A stretch of DNA of 10,318 bases from Calycina herbarum (taxonomy: Eukaryota > Ascomycota > Leotiomycetes > Helotiales > Pezizellaceae), in assembly GCA_001414485.1 (NCBI GenBank), contig LLEY01000378.1, forward strand, positions 1 to 10,318. Reading direction: 5' to 3'. Shown here piece by piece: positions 1 to 8,319 of this stretch. A program made the translations under genes and the position numbers. Below the pieces are notes generated by a model. It was not told where the DNA came from, ran no database searches, and was given only the letters and a program-made list of their open reading frames with translations. Position 1 is the stretch's first letter. The number at the start of each line of letters is the position of its first letter.

Positions 1-15
1 GGGGGGGGGGGGGGG
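1..15 (+). repeat. G15 run at the window start
   Basis: Fifteen G residues open the window, followed soon by another G-rich stretch (GGGGGAGGG at about 27-35). It is likely the point where the assembled contig ends. Confidence 0.9.
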
Positions 16-2070
16 TTTCGAAGTTTGGGGGAGGGCTGGCCGAGATGGAATGGGATGGGAATAGATGTATGCCTAGATGCGTATAATATTGGTTTGTATT
101 GCTTTTCCATTGATACCTTCCTTCAAAATCAACTTTTGTCGACCTTTTCGAACCTTACATTTCTCCCGCTCAGCAGGCAGCAAGATCTTATCATAGTGAT
201 GCAGAAGAATGGATACACGCTTCTTGGTTCTTGCAAGTCTACTCTCTTGGTGGTAGAAGATAGACGTTGTCTTAAAGTTTTTAGCATCTGACAGGTAACC
301 ATGGTACGTGTCACTGAGGTATTGATTAAGATATATATTGCTGTGGATCCAGCTACCAAGATTTTCATTTTTCCAGTAGGAAGAAATGGATTTGAGAGTA
401 GTTGGAGGAGAGAAGATAGATTAAATGCGTCTCATCGTGGCGGCTAACTCCACAGTATCTAGCTTTCTTGATGTGTAAGATCTTAGAGATAGGATAGGTA
501 TTACTTTGAGATGCGGAATGGCGTCAGGAGGGGAAGGGGATGTGAGATGTATGTATGAGGGTAGCAATGAAGGTCAAGGGTGATGCATGTAGGTTGATAC
601 ATATGTCTGCTTTGGTATCCACCTTGTGTTGACATGGAGATATTTAGCAGGGACGATGTTCAAATTTGCAGACCTAGTGGCAATCAAGTCAAGAGGGTAC
701 TTTTAGGCAGTATGTGAGGACGGGAGACTTCGAAACTGGAATAGGGGTCTCAAGCTGCACTGCCACATCGTCATTATTGTTTTCAGCTCTAGATACCTTC
801 TTTCTGGAAGAGGTTTGACGATCAGTGTTTGAACATTCCACATTTAGCGAGTTGGAACCGCGGGAGATGGACATGAAAACCGCACAGTGACAAACACCTC
901 GCATCTCTACCAGCTATGGCAATCTGTACGGTAGCATTCAGTATCATACAGTGCGGATATACGTCAGAGGTACGTGGTGTAATACGTGGAACATGGAGAT
1001 ATTATGGTGGAGTGAGTGGAGTGAGTGGTTTAAGCGTTGGTTTCCTAGAAGAACCACATTTCCGTGTTTGCAGACTTCACTTGAAGTAGACTGTGGGGTA
1101 ATTACAATCTTGAAGCTCGATGACGTTTCGGAGATCTAGAAGAGAGGTCTTAGAAATGTAAATGGGAGATCTGTGGTCTTTCTAGACAACAAAAAGGTGG
1201 CTTAGACTTTGGATGGCACCCAAGGAATTGCGAAATACTTTGTGTTACACTTGGTGATGAGAAGAGGAAGTGGGGGATGCAGATTGACCTCAATTTGAAA
1301 CGGTGAGCCTGGGCATGGGGGAATTTGGTATTCCTTTGGGGATGTGGCAGTATGTTTGGGGTATACTCTATCTTGAATGCTGCCTTGGTTTAATGCATCG
1401 ATATATCTGAATGTTCAGGACCATCTCAACTCGCTTTTTGGAGGAAGTTAAAGTTATCCAAGGTGCCACTGTTCGATTGCCCCTTATCATGTCTTCAGAG
1501 TTGGTGTAAGCAAAAGGAATCAAAAGAGGGAGCAGATAAAAAGGTTAAAGTCAAAAAAGTGGAGGGGAAGATAAGGGGAAGCGAGAATACGAATGGGGAG
1601 AGGGGGAAGCATATTGTCAATTTCCACCGAAAAAGAAGATACAGAGCCGAGAAAGTTTTGGGCGAAAGGGTAGTGATTGAAGGACGAGGGCTCGAGAATA
1701 TCAAGATTGATAGACGTCTAGAATCGCTACCAAGAAAACGGCTTCCATCGAAGACTACTGTTTCCAAATTAAATTTCAATCAACATAGAAAGCGATTTCT
1801 CGCAACTTTGATTTCGGATTTGAAAATTAAGTTATCACAAAGCGAGGAAAGAAAATAGACCAATCACGAAAGGGGTATTACTAAATCATAAAGTCCGCAG
1901 CTTTCTAATTATTAGCTGGCGATAGAAAAGCAGACTTGATATAATTGAAATGTCGAACTAAAGAGGTTTGAAGAATTACATACTCCGTTTCCTGGTTTTC
2001 CTTGCTATTTCACACACGAAAAGTTCTCCTAAGTTTTTAAATAGAAAAAATGTTCACGAGAAACTATCCC
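16..2070. other. No recognisable gene
   Basis: Moderately AT-rich DNA with scattered short frames on both strands, none of recognisable family. A donor-like GTACGT near 304 and an acceptor-like CTAAC...ACAG ending near 455 could bound an intron on the plus strand, but neither flanking frame is convincing. A minus-strand frame of about 71 codons at 689-904 has an ATG and a Ser/Asn/Asp-rich product, unrecognised. A small tandem of TGGAGTGAG (two copies, 1008-1025) is present. Probably intergenic. Confidence 0.5.
1463..1858 (+). other. Open frame without ATG, Lys/Arg-rich; doubtful exon
   Basis: A 131-codon open stretch that starts only with GTG and has no internal Met after it. A pyrimidine-rich CTTCAG acceptor-like site ends at 1498 in the same frame, so an internal or last exon could begin at 1499. 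The product is very basic and low in complexity because the DNA is purine-rich. No family recognised; probably fortuitous. Confidence 0.12.
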
Positions 2071-2074
2071 CTCA

Positions 2075-2302
2075 GATGCCATCAGGAACACCATAGGAAT
2101 AGCCTGAGCGTAATAAAATAAACAAAGCCGTATTAAGCGATATAGGCAGTTAAACTTTTAAAAAAGTATGTAGAGAGGTTAATAACTTCTTAAATATAAT
2201 GTCTATGAGTTTTAATCTTATTTCTATAAAAAATTGCTAGATTAAAATAGAAATAGATGTAGTATATCTACGCGCACGGTCCATGGTGTTCCTGATGGCA
2301 TC
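2075..2302. repeat. 20-bp perfect inverted repeat flanking an AT-rich core
   Basis: GATGCCATCAGGAACACCAT at 2075-2094 is the exact reverse complement of 2283-2302. The 188-base interior is AT-rich (roughly 28% GC over 2101-2280) and has no credible ORF. Terminal inverted repeats, short length (228 bp) and a non-coding AT-rich core resemble a miniature inverted-repeat element. I find no target-site duplication at the flanks, so a mobile origin is not shown; a rearranged duplication is equally possible. Confidence 0.7.
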
Positions 2303-2369
2303 AACCGGAACTCACCACCAGGGGGTGCACTCATTCGTGGGACAGATTGTGCTTGTAGCTTAGGAACAC
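2283..2369. repeat. Central unit shared by both inverted repeats
   Basis: This 87-base stretch is the source or parent of both flanking copies: its left 20 bases recur inverted at 2075-2094, and its right part recurs inverted at 2508-2557. It begins with GTGTTCCT (2286-2293) and ends with AGGAACAC (2362-2369), so it could close into an 8-bp terminal stem. Internal short complementary pairs (GATGGCATC; CACC/GGTG; GCAC/GTGC) add to a foldable look. Not recognised as a known RNA or transposon. Confidence 0.55.
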
Positions 2370-2557
2370 GAAGTCTCACCTGGGCAAGAGACATTTAAAG
2401 CAAATCCTATACATTTCACTTAGCTATGCAGCGAGTACTCTGCTGAAGATATTATACCTAGAAAAGATAAAAGGCGGTAGTAAATAAAATAGTTTCGAAG
2501 TGGTTTGGTGTTCCTCAACCAAGCACAATCTGTCCCACGAATGAGTACACCCCCTGG
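2318..2557. repeat. 37-bp inverted repeat (36/37), extendable to about 50 bp
   Basis: Arm A at 2318-2354 and arm B at 2521-2557 are reverse complements with one mismatch (C in A against T in the complement of B). After a small indel, pairing resumes with AGGAACAC (2362-2369) and GTGTTCCT (2508-2515), leaving a loop of about 138 bases. A transcript through it would fold into a long hairpin. Far longer than chance predicts at this spacing. Confidence 0.85.
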
Positions 2558-2762
2558 CGCACAGTCCTATTATTTGGAAACATCCATCAGTCCTTCTCTC
2601 CTCAGTCTAGATTTCACAAAAAGTGATGAAAAACATGAAAACAAGAGACATAAACGAAAGGATCTTGCTCAGGGCATCCCAAACACTCAGTTCACCATCA
2701 ACAACATCGAGGATTCGACCAACTACTTCGTGCCAACTACAAAAGAAAACCCCCAAACCTAA
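2541..2762 (+). CDS. Small uncertain ORF, 73 residues
   Basis: ATG-started frame beginning inside arm B of the inverted repeat and ending in TAA. The product starts MSTPPGAQ, is Ser/Thr/Lys-rich with a basic stretch (KHENKRHKRKD), and matches no family I know. The inverted copy (arm A, read on the minus strand) also holds an ATG and would start MSAPPGGE, soon running to a stop, so the repeated segment may once have been coding. Short length and lack of homology keep confidence low. Confidence 0.18.
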   Translation: MSTPPGAQSYYLETSISPSLLSLDFTKSDEKHENKRHKRKDLAQGIPNTQFTINNIEDSTNYFVPTTKENPQT

Positions 2763-4124
2763 ACACCCATCCAAAAATACTTACACCAATCACGTTCCCA
2801 AAAAGCTAAAAGTAAGCACCCAAAATTAAAATCGTAACAGCCAAACTCCTTGCAGGTAAAAACCCCAGTATATTCAAAACAGAAATAGTGGTGTGATTTG
2901 GAATCCAAATGTTAAGCGAGCAGACAAGAATACCAAAAGCTCTATAACCCGGGTCAACCTTTCCCCGCATTGCAACATCAGCTGGTGATCTTGGTGCAGC
3001 TCGAAATTTGCATATTCCAGGGAACAGAAGTGGAACGAAGACTAGGTAGAGAATGCAGGGAGTATGAGAACAGCGGAAGGCAAACGCAAGGGTGGTACAA
3101 GGCACCAATATGGCGTTGATGCAGCTTGGAGGTATGAATCACAAAGTATAATTTTTGGGTACAAAGGTCGCGGTGTACACATGTACCGATATGGAAACTC
3201 CAAGCTGACGACATTTGGGTTTTATGACATCCCCGAAACCCCGATATGCTGGTCCATGGCCTTAATACCCCCTTCGATTCCAAAACATCCACTTAGTTTC
3301 CCTCTTACGGCATATGTAGACGGCAAGTATATAAAACGTTGAAGCAGATTTATAATCCAGAACAGTCTCGACTCTCCAACAACTAATGAATGGAATCAAC
3401 CCCTTTTACCAAATAACGACAACTATGGGGTACCACCACACGAAACCACCAGGCAACAAACAGCATAACACGTCAACAAAAAGCACGACATGAACCAAAC
3501 TGCCAAAACTCGCTTCTCCGCAATGCAAGCGCACCACTTCAAGACCTCCAGGATTTCTCTCCCTCCACCCACAGGAACCCAACGGGAAGATTCCAGAAAA
3601 TGAGCGAGATTGGCATACCAGAAAACAACACCCCTCGGTATCACTGAACCACGGCACTACAGCACCTGTATAGCCAGCCCCCATCAACATAACACAACAG
3701 CAATCCTTTCCCCGCAATGCAGGTCCATCTTATCGAAGAAGCCCCCAAGGTCCGCCAAAGCTTCCAGTCACTTTCCTCATTCGTCCACAGATCGGTATTC
3801 ACATGCCGGCACTCGACCACCCATCACCCATCACCCGGCAAAACACGAAAATGGAAGTCGCAACCTCCACAAAAAGTAAAAGTTTGGCTTTGAAGGTGCG
3901 AAAAGGCATCGGGCTTGAAAAAAAAAGTGTCATCACGGGCGTACAAAGGTACTGTAGCAAAGGAAAAATTCATACCCGCCGATTTTGGATCCCCTTCATT
4001 TGCATACAGTCTCGCACGCTCCGTGGCCTCCGTCGCGTATCCCACTCTCGACTTGGAAGTTGGACCTGAGTAGAGAAACTCATACAAGCACTGTAAGCTA
4101 GACTTGCTTCTCAGCTTGACCACT
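2763..4124. other. No recognisable gene; three minus-strand open stretches
   Basis: Minus-strand open stretches at about 4135-3824, 3644-3423 and 3108-2806 have fairly natural residue mixes, and the latter two are hydrophobic. All lack an ATG at their head, are in different frames and would need introns of about 180-315 bases, long for this kind of fungus. A GTAAGT donor-like site lies on the minus strand at 2784-2779. I recognise no family, so I do not call a gene. Confidence 0.4.
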
Positions 4125-4152
4125 GTATTTGTATTTTATATACCAAACGTCG
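4125..4152 (-). terminator. Possible NOP16 3' end / polyadenylation element
   Basis: About 160 bases after the NOP16 stop, the minus strand reads GGTATATAAAATACAAATACAG. TATATA followed by A-rich AATACA resembles fungal efficiency and positioning elements for polyadenylation. A TATA box for an unknown minus-strand transcript would look the same. No recognisable gene follows, so the 3'-end reading is preferred. Confidence 0.3.
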
Positions 4153-4180
4153 AATTTGATCGGTATCAACACACAATTTT

Positions 4181-4200
4181 CCCATCCCATCCCATCCCAT
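4181..4200 (+). repeat. (CCCAT)4 simple repeat in the NOP16 3' region
   Basis: Four perfect CCCAT units, reading as ATGGG on the NOP16 strand, about 110-130 bases after its stop codon, so probably within the 3' untranslated region. Confidence 0.9.
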
Positions 4201-4309
4201 GCCAGACCAAAACTCCAAACTCCAAGCAAGGTCCGAAGCAAGAAACCCTCAATACCCTTTCTGAAGAACCCTCGCGACCTCTCTCAATGCCCCTCAAAGA
4301 GCCAGACAA

Positions 4310-4856
4310 TCAAGCCCTAATCTCACCCTTATACAACGATATCCGTTTCCGAATATCCCCCTCAGTCTGCTGCATAGGATTCAACCTCCGATCCCTCATC
4401 ATCGCACCTACATCCTCCCCATGCTTACCCACAAGACGCGCAATCCACTCCCGTTCCCTCCCACTCTGCTTCCTAGGTTTCTTCTCCGCAGCCCTAGAAG
4501 CCATTTCCTCAAGCTGTTCCACAATCCCATTCCTCTCTCCCTGCACCCCATCCCCTAACCCATTCCACTCCTCCATATTCTCATCCTCGAGATCGTTTAA
4601 TGGGTCGTTGAGAGGGTTCTCGTGTTTCGCCTCGGGATGGATGACGCGGATGATCTTCCCATCGGCGTCCCGCTCTACGCGTGCTTCAGAGGGCGTGAAC
4701 ATCTTTGGGATTGCGTTTGAGATGGCGAGACGGGAGATGGTGGAGGTGGAGGATACATCGCCCGCGCGCAGTTTTTCTACACCTCCTGTTGCGGAGTTGA
4801 GGCGGGAGGCTAGGCCTAGACGGCGGTAGTTTTGGGTGAGGGTTTCGTCTTGGTTC
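4310..4856 (-). other. NOP16: NOP16 exon 2
   Basis: 547 bases: one base completing Trp38, 181 codons and a stop at 4312-4310. It carries the rest of the N-terminal conserved block, the acidic linker and the C-terminal W...L..KHG.D...M..D signature region. The opposite strand is also open for over 200 codons here, but that frame is a Pro/Ser-rich shadow of this exon. Confidence 0.93.
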
Positions 4857-5056
4857 CTGTTATTCAATTAGTCTGATGCGATTGAGATGTGGATGCGATT
4901 AAGGGTAGGTGATGATGGGGAAGCAGGAGGAGGGGAGACGTACCAATTCGCAGCGATAATAGGGTTCCCGAGGGGATTTATCTTCTTCGATTTAGGCTTC
5001 ATCTTAATCTTCGCGATCGAAGATCTCTTCTTCTTTTTCTGTAGTTCTCGTCCCAT
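4310..5056 (-). CDS. NOP16: Nop16-family ribosome biogenesis protein, two exons
   Basis: Joined exons 5056-4944 and 4856-4310 on the minus strand encode 219 residues. Seen: a Lys/Arg-rich N-terminus (about residues 5-25, likely a nuclear/nucleolar signal); the conserved block NPLGNPIIAANW (27-38) running across the splice site into NQDETLTQNYRRLGL (39-53); an acidic, low-complexity middle (about 116-150); and a C-terminal block at 169-209 containing REREWIARLVGKHGEDVGAM then a spaced N..Q.T.GDIRKRI pattern. These blocks and the length fit the Nop16 family. Known of the family: Nop16 is a nucleolar component of 66S pre-ribosomes needed for normal 60S subunit production. The start at 5056 is the first ATG. 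The frame is open further upstream, but only with GTG, and about 100 bases of leader contain no ATG. Context is good (A at -3, G at +4). No neighbour is functionally linked. Assignment is by recognition of the conserved blocks, not by a search. Confidence 0.95.
4857..4943 (-). other. NOP16: NOP16 intron (87 bases)
   Basis: Donor GTACGT at 4943-4938, branch-like CTAAT at 4871-4867, acceptor AACAG ending at 4857. Removing it restores NW|NQDETL, the expected continuous Nop16 block. If retained, the frame runs to a stop at 4868-4870, giving a product of about 61 residues lacking the C-terminal domain. Size and signals are typical of filamentous ascomycete introns. Confidence 0.92.
4944..5056 (-). 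other. NOP16: NOP16 exon 1
   Basis: 113 bases, 37 full codons plus two bases of the Trp38 codon. It encodes the basic leader and the start of the conserved NPLG...NW block. The exon ends AAT TG before the GTACGT donor, so the intron lies in phase 2 within the tryptophan codon. Confidence 0.92.
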
Positions 5057-5199
5057 GATTACGGTTTTGTTGGTTGCGACTTGGATAGCTTCTTCCTTCC
5101 ACTCAATCAGTCTCACGAACTTTTTTTCCTCACAGAAAACTTTTGGCGCTAACGAATTTAAGGTTATCTAATCATCACCTGACCCTTCCCCCTCTTTTA

Positions 5200-5205
5200 C
5201 ACGTG
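5200..5205. promoter_or_regulatory. CACGTG E-box upstream of NOP16
   Basis: A palindromic CACGTG lies about 145 bases before the NOP16 start codon and reads ATCACGTG on the gene strand. Known: CACGTG is bound by basic helix-loop-helix factors (Cbf1/Tye7 type) in fungi. That it controls NOP16 is inference from position only. Confidence 0.4.
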
Positions 5206-5240
5206 ATCTAGCTCGAGCCCGTCCTCGCCGTTTTGTTTGC

Positions 5241-5245
5241 CCAAT
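5241..5245 (+). promoter_or_regulatory. CCAAT box upstream of NOP16
   Basis: CCAAT on the plus strand (ATTGG on the gene strand) about 185 bases before the NOP16 start, upstream of the E-box. CCAAT elements are bound by the HAP complex in fungi. The motif is short, so chance occurrence is possible. Confidence 0.3.
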
Positions 5246-5259
5246 GGAAGGAGAGAGAG

Positions 5260-7448
5260 GATGATAATTCTCCGCCTTCAGCGGCACAGTTTAAAAATCA
5301 TTTTGAGAGGTGAGATTTCGAGGCGAGGCGGGTATCCAACAACACGAGCCAGAAATCCTCACCTATGTTATCCTCACCATGCTTCACCCCCACGTACGTC
5401 CAACAGCGAATCTCCCGACGTCATGAAGGGACCTCACACACCCAAAAAAGAATCGCACACACACACTAATAAAGATCGTTCCAAATCTCACAATCTATAT
5501 ATTAAAATTTATATATGTAGATTAGGAGTTCACGTCAGCAAGACACCTCTTCGTCATCCCCAATATCAGTTCACGAGACTCACTCGTGGAGAGTAGAGAC
5601 GGCATAGATTGAATTCCTTGATTACTAACCGATTTAGGAAGAATTCTCAGAATAGTAAATGATATATTTATTGCCCCAGCCTCACATCTAAGGTCCCAAC
5701 ACGCGATCCGCCAATAGGGAGCAAGACAGAGGTAACGTTCCATCAGCCTAAAAGACCCTCTCCACGCCACCATACAGCCCTCCCCCTTTTCCAGCGAAAC
5801 TTGCGAAGGAAATGAGCAGCTGTGAGAATCCTCAATTTTTTAATCTACGGGATGGAAGGGATTGGGAAATGTGTGTTTGTCTCTTACGATAGACATAGGA
5901 TCGTTGCATCGGAGAAAGCGAAAACATTCCGAACATAGATCAGCGTAGAGGGAAGGAACCGAGGAAAAGCGGGGGTTGGTGGTGGAACAGAAAAAAGCTG
6001 TACTACGCCTCTCAAACATCTAATCATGCCCCTTGTATATACGAACGCTGATCATGATATGATTGCGGGTGGTCGGGGAAGAAAAGCGTACAGGTAGATT
6101 TTATGTACACTGTACTCTTTCCATCACAAACATACCAATCCTTCCTCGTGCTTGTAGTTAGTTAGGCTTTTTGTCCTTGACCAACGGGAGGAGGAAGCGC
6201 TAGGCTGGGGATCAACGTACTGTATTGGATGTGATTTGCTCAACCGGATCGTGGACGTGGTAGATGGGTCTAACCACTCCTAATCCTTAGTTTGAAGAGC
6301 ATGGAAAGAAATGCAGAATGAATCATGGGAAGTGGTCGCCTGTTCGAGACGATGGTTTCCTTGAGGGTTCAGGTTTGTCATGTCTTGAAAAGCGTTCACG
6401 GGATCTCGATTTCAGAACAAGAAACCCAAATACTGCTACCAAGTGCGGAGAAGATTGAAAAGTGTCATACTTATTCCTCTGGCAACAGCGGCAATCTGAT
6501 GCTACACCGACTATTAAAGCTATTAGTCAATAGCTCCAATCTCCCCACAGCACGCGATTCTGGCACCTTTATCGAAAGCGCATACATACACGCGCGACCT
6601 TCGCGGAAGTCATTCCACCTTCGTGACTGGATGTCCTGACTCTGTATCACTTCGTGGGGGGACATTTAGAAAAGTAGTATGGCAAAGCAATGAACCAGTG
6701 AGACCACTCCAGTCGTCAAAGCCACATTCAAGCCAACCCAGAAAACGGACCGTTTGGTGAGTGACACGACGTGAGGAACACAACATATGAGAGGGCATCG
6801 CCAAATACCTACTCCAGATCCAGCTTGCCAACCAGGGTCATTTGAAGGCCCCCATGCTCTCCATGCAGGTCACCAAGTTCAACCGTCCGGGGGCTCACTA
6901 CCCCAGCTGGAGGTGATGTGGTAGCGATTGGCTGGCGCAAGAGATGGGTTCGGCTTCGAGGCGTTCCGCCAGCAGGGTTGATGGACGGCGCCCAATCCAA
7001 TGTTCGCGAGGGTTGAGTTTAGTTCCCGTTTGTGCCTTCGGCGGTCGTCGTTTGTGGCTGGAAGAAGAACCTTCGGTGCAGCTTTCGAATCCTTCTAGTG
7101 CCCACCTTGGACTTGACCACAGACGAATGGCTGATTCGGGGACGGAATAGCTTCAAGGAAACAAGGAAGATCGATGGAGAAATAGGAAAAGATTTTGACG
7201 GCAAATGAAAACATGTAGAGGCTTGTGATGATTGGTGTAACGAAGTTTTACGGCCCATCGACCGAAAATCGTAAATTTAGCGAAGACTGGTGTCTTTGGT
7301 CCCGTCGCATCGCGTGCTGAAGGAAAGTAAATGAAGTGCCAGGATCTGGATATATGAGTTGTCCAATATGATTTCTTGCGACGCACATTGGAGACGTGCG
7401 CAGAGTTTAAACGAAGTCCGGACGACAGGTTTCAAGAAGATAAGGTTC
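5260..7448. other. No recognisable gene
   Basis: About 2.2 kb upstream of NOP16. The 5780-6320 stretch lacks even short frames of note. Frames at 5261-5596 (plus), 6325-6639 (plus) and 6809-7000 (minus) are short and unrecognised. Likely intergenic or untranslated sequence. Confidence 0.5.
5492..5524. repeat. AT-rich imperfect palindrome
   Basis: AATCTA-TATAT ... ATATA-(TG)-TAGATT pairs as an 11-bp stem with a two-base bulge around TAAAATTT. It follows a short CA run (5456-5466). Could be a bidirectional 3'-end signal or a TATA-rich promoter; no gene is recognised on either side. Confidence 0.35.
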
Positions 7449-7456
7449 ACTTCTCC

Positions 7457-7471
7457 TTTTTTTTTTTTTTT
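7457..7471 (+). repeat. T15 homopolymer
   Basis: Fifteen T residues flanked by CTTCTC (7450-7455) and GAGAAG (7473-7478), which could pair around the tract. It may be a promoter-type dA:dT tract or a polymerase III stop, but no RNA gene is recognised before it. Confidence 0.85.
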
Positions 7472-7548
7472 CGAGAAGGAAGTCGAGATGTTTTGACTTT
7501 GTTGACGGTGGTGGGGGAATATCTCGTACGATACGACATGGGCGACCT

Positions 7549-7607
7549 GAGAGGAAGGGAAGGGAAAAATGAAGGGGAAGAAAGCGAAAGGGAGGGATGA
7601 GAAGAAG
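7549..7607 (+). repeat. Purine (GA-rich) tract
   Basis: 59 bases with only three pyrimidines, rich in GGGA and GAAG. Low-complexity sequence typical of fungal intergenic or leader DNA. No mirror symmetry strong enough to claim a triplex former. Confidence 0.7.
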
Positions 7608-7900
7608 CAGTTCGTTCGGAGAGGGGTTTAGATTTTGACCAGTGATAGCAAGCGGTTGGAAGGTTCTCCGTGAGTACCTTGACATCTGCAACGGCAACTC
7701 GTGGATCTTGAAGCGCTCAATATCCAAGAGGGGTTGCTGCTGTCAAGTGTCGAGCTCGCTCTGTGAAGCATTGATGCCCATTTCAATAGCCTTTTCCTCT
7801 CACCTTTTTTGCCACCTCAAAGTTACTGTAACTTCAGCCCTGAAGACTGAAATAGGTATGTCGAGTTCCACCTCTACAGCTCCAACGCTGCTGCTCCTTT

Positions 7901-8110
7901 TCACGCTGTGAACTCGTGGATGGGCTGATGCACCCGATTCTGAGGGAGAAGTGCAGCGGCAGCAGCAGAAGCAGCAGCAGAAGCAGCAGCAGAAGCACTG
8001 CATCGCAAAATCAAGTCCCTCACCGTCACACCCGCCCCGGGAAGGGCTCTTTGACAGACAGATCGTAGAGAAGTGCGTGCAGGTTGATTGAGCGAACTTG
8101 AACCTGGCAT
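7901..8110 (-). CDS. Small Ala-rich ORF over a 12-bp repeat, doubtful
   Basis: ATG-started frame of 69 codons on the minus strand. Its C-terminal half is an Ala/Ser run (ASAAASAAASAAAAA) produced by the CAG-type minisatellite at 7959-7994. All three frames on both strands pass through such a repeat, so openness there is weak evidence. No family recognised. Confidence 0.12.
   Translation of the reverse strand: MPGSSSLNQPARTSLRSVCQRALPGAGVTVRDLILRCSASAAASAAASAAAAALLPQNRVHQPIHEFTA
7959..7994 (+). repeat. 12-bp minisatellite, three perfect copies
   Basis: GCAGCAGCAGAA repeated three times without error, preceded by GCAGCG and followed by GCACTGC. The period is a multiple of three, so any reading frame is kept: QQQK on plus, Ala/Ser-rich or Cys-rich on minus. 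Confidence 0.92.
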
Positions 8111-8319
8111 GCCCAGACTTTTGAAGAAACAGGCCTCCGGGGGACCATGTAGTCATATATTCCCATGCTCTGTCCTTATCTGCGAACCATGTACTTACCA
8201 AAACCTCTTATCGCTGTGCCACCACTCAGAAGCTCCTTGTGCCTTGGAGGTGCAGGGCAGGCCAGAAAAGACCGGCTTGCGGCGCTGAAATTCCATTGAA
8301 TATCCCTCCGACATCCACA

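Noticed and set aside
951..1139. Trp-rich 62-codon frame with a WSEWSEW repeat
   Set aside because: The pattern comes from the TGGAGTGAG tandem; the frame is short with extreme composition.
2286..2369. tRNA- or SINE-like fold with an 8-bp closing stem and an A-box-like TGGCATCAACCGG
   Set aside because: No B-box (GGTTCGA-type), no CCA-compatible end and no anticodon arm; the stem is explained by the inverted-repeat structure.
3406..3717. Cys/Gly-rich 103-codon minus-strand frame
   Set aside because: Overlaps another open frame on the same strand, has an unnatural composition, and its homology is unrecognised.
4104..4829. 241-codon plus-strand open frame, the longest in the window
   Set aside because: It lies antisense to the NOP16 exon, is Pro/Ser/Arg-rich as expected of a shadow frame, and has no recognisable domain.
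5057..5116. Extended N-terminus for NOP16 beginning at 5116
   Set aside because: The upstream start would be GTG; the first ATG is at 5056, and MGRELQKKK is the natural family-like start.
5456..5466. CA dinucleotide microsatellite
   Set aside because: Only about 11 bases, too short to separate from chance.
7457..7471. Poly-T as the reverse of a retroposed poly-A tail
   Set aside because: No target-site duplication and no adjacent recognisable element on the minus strand.
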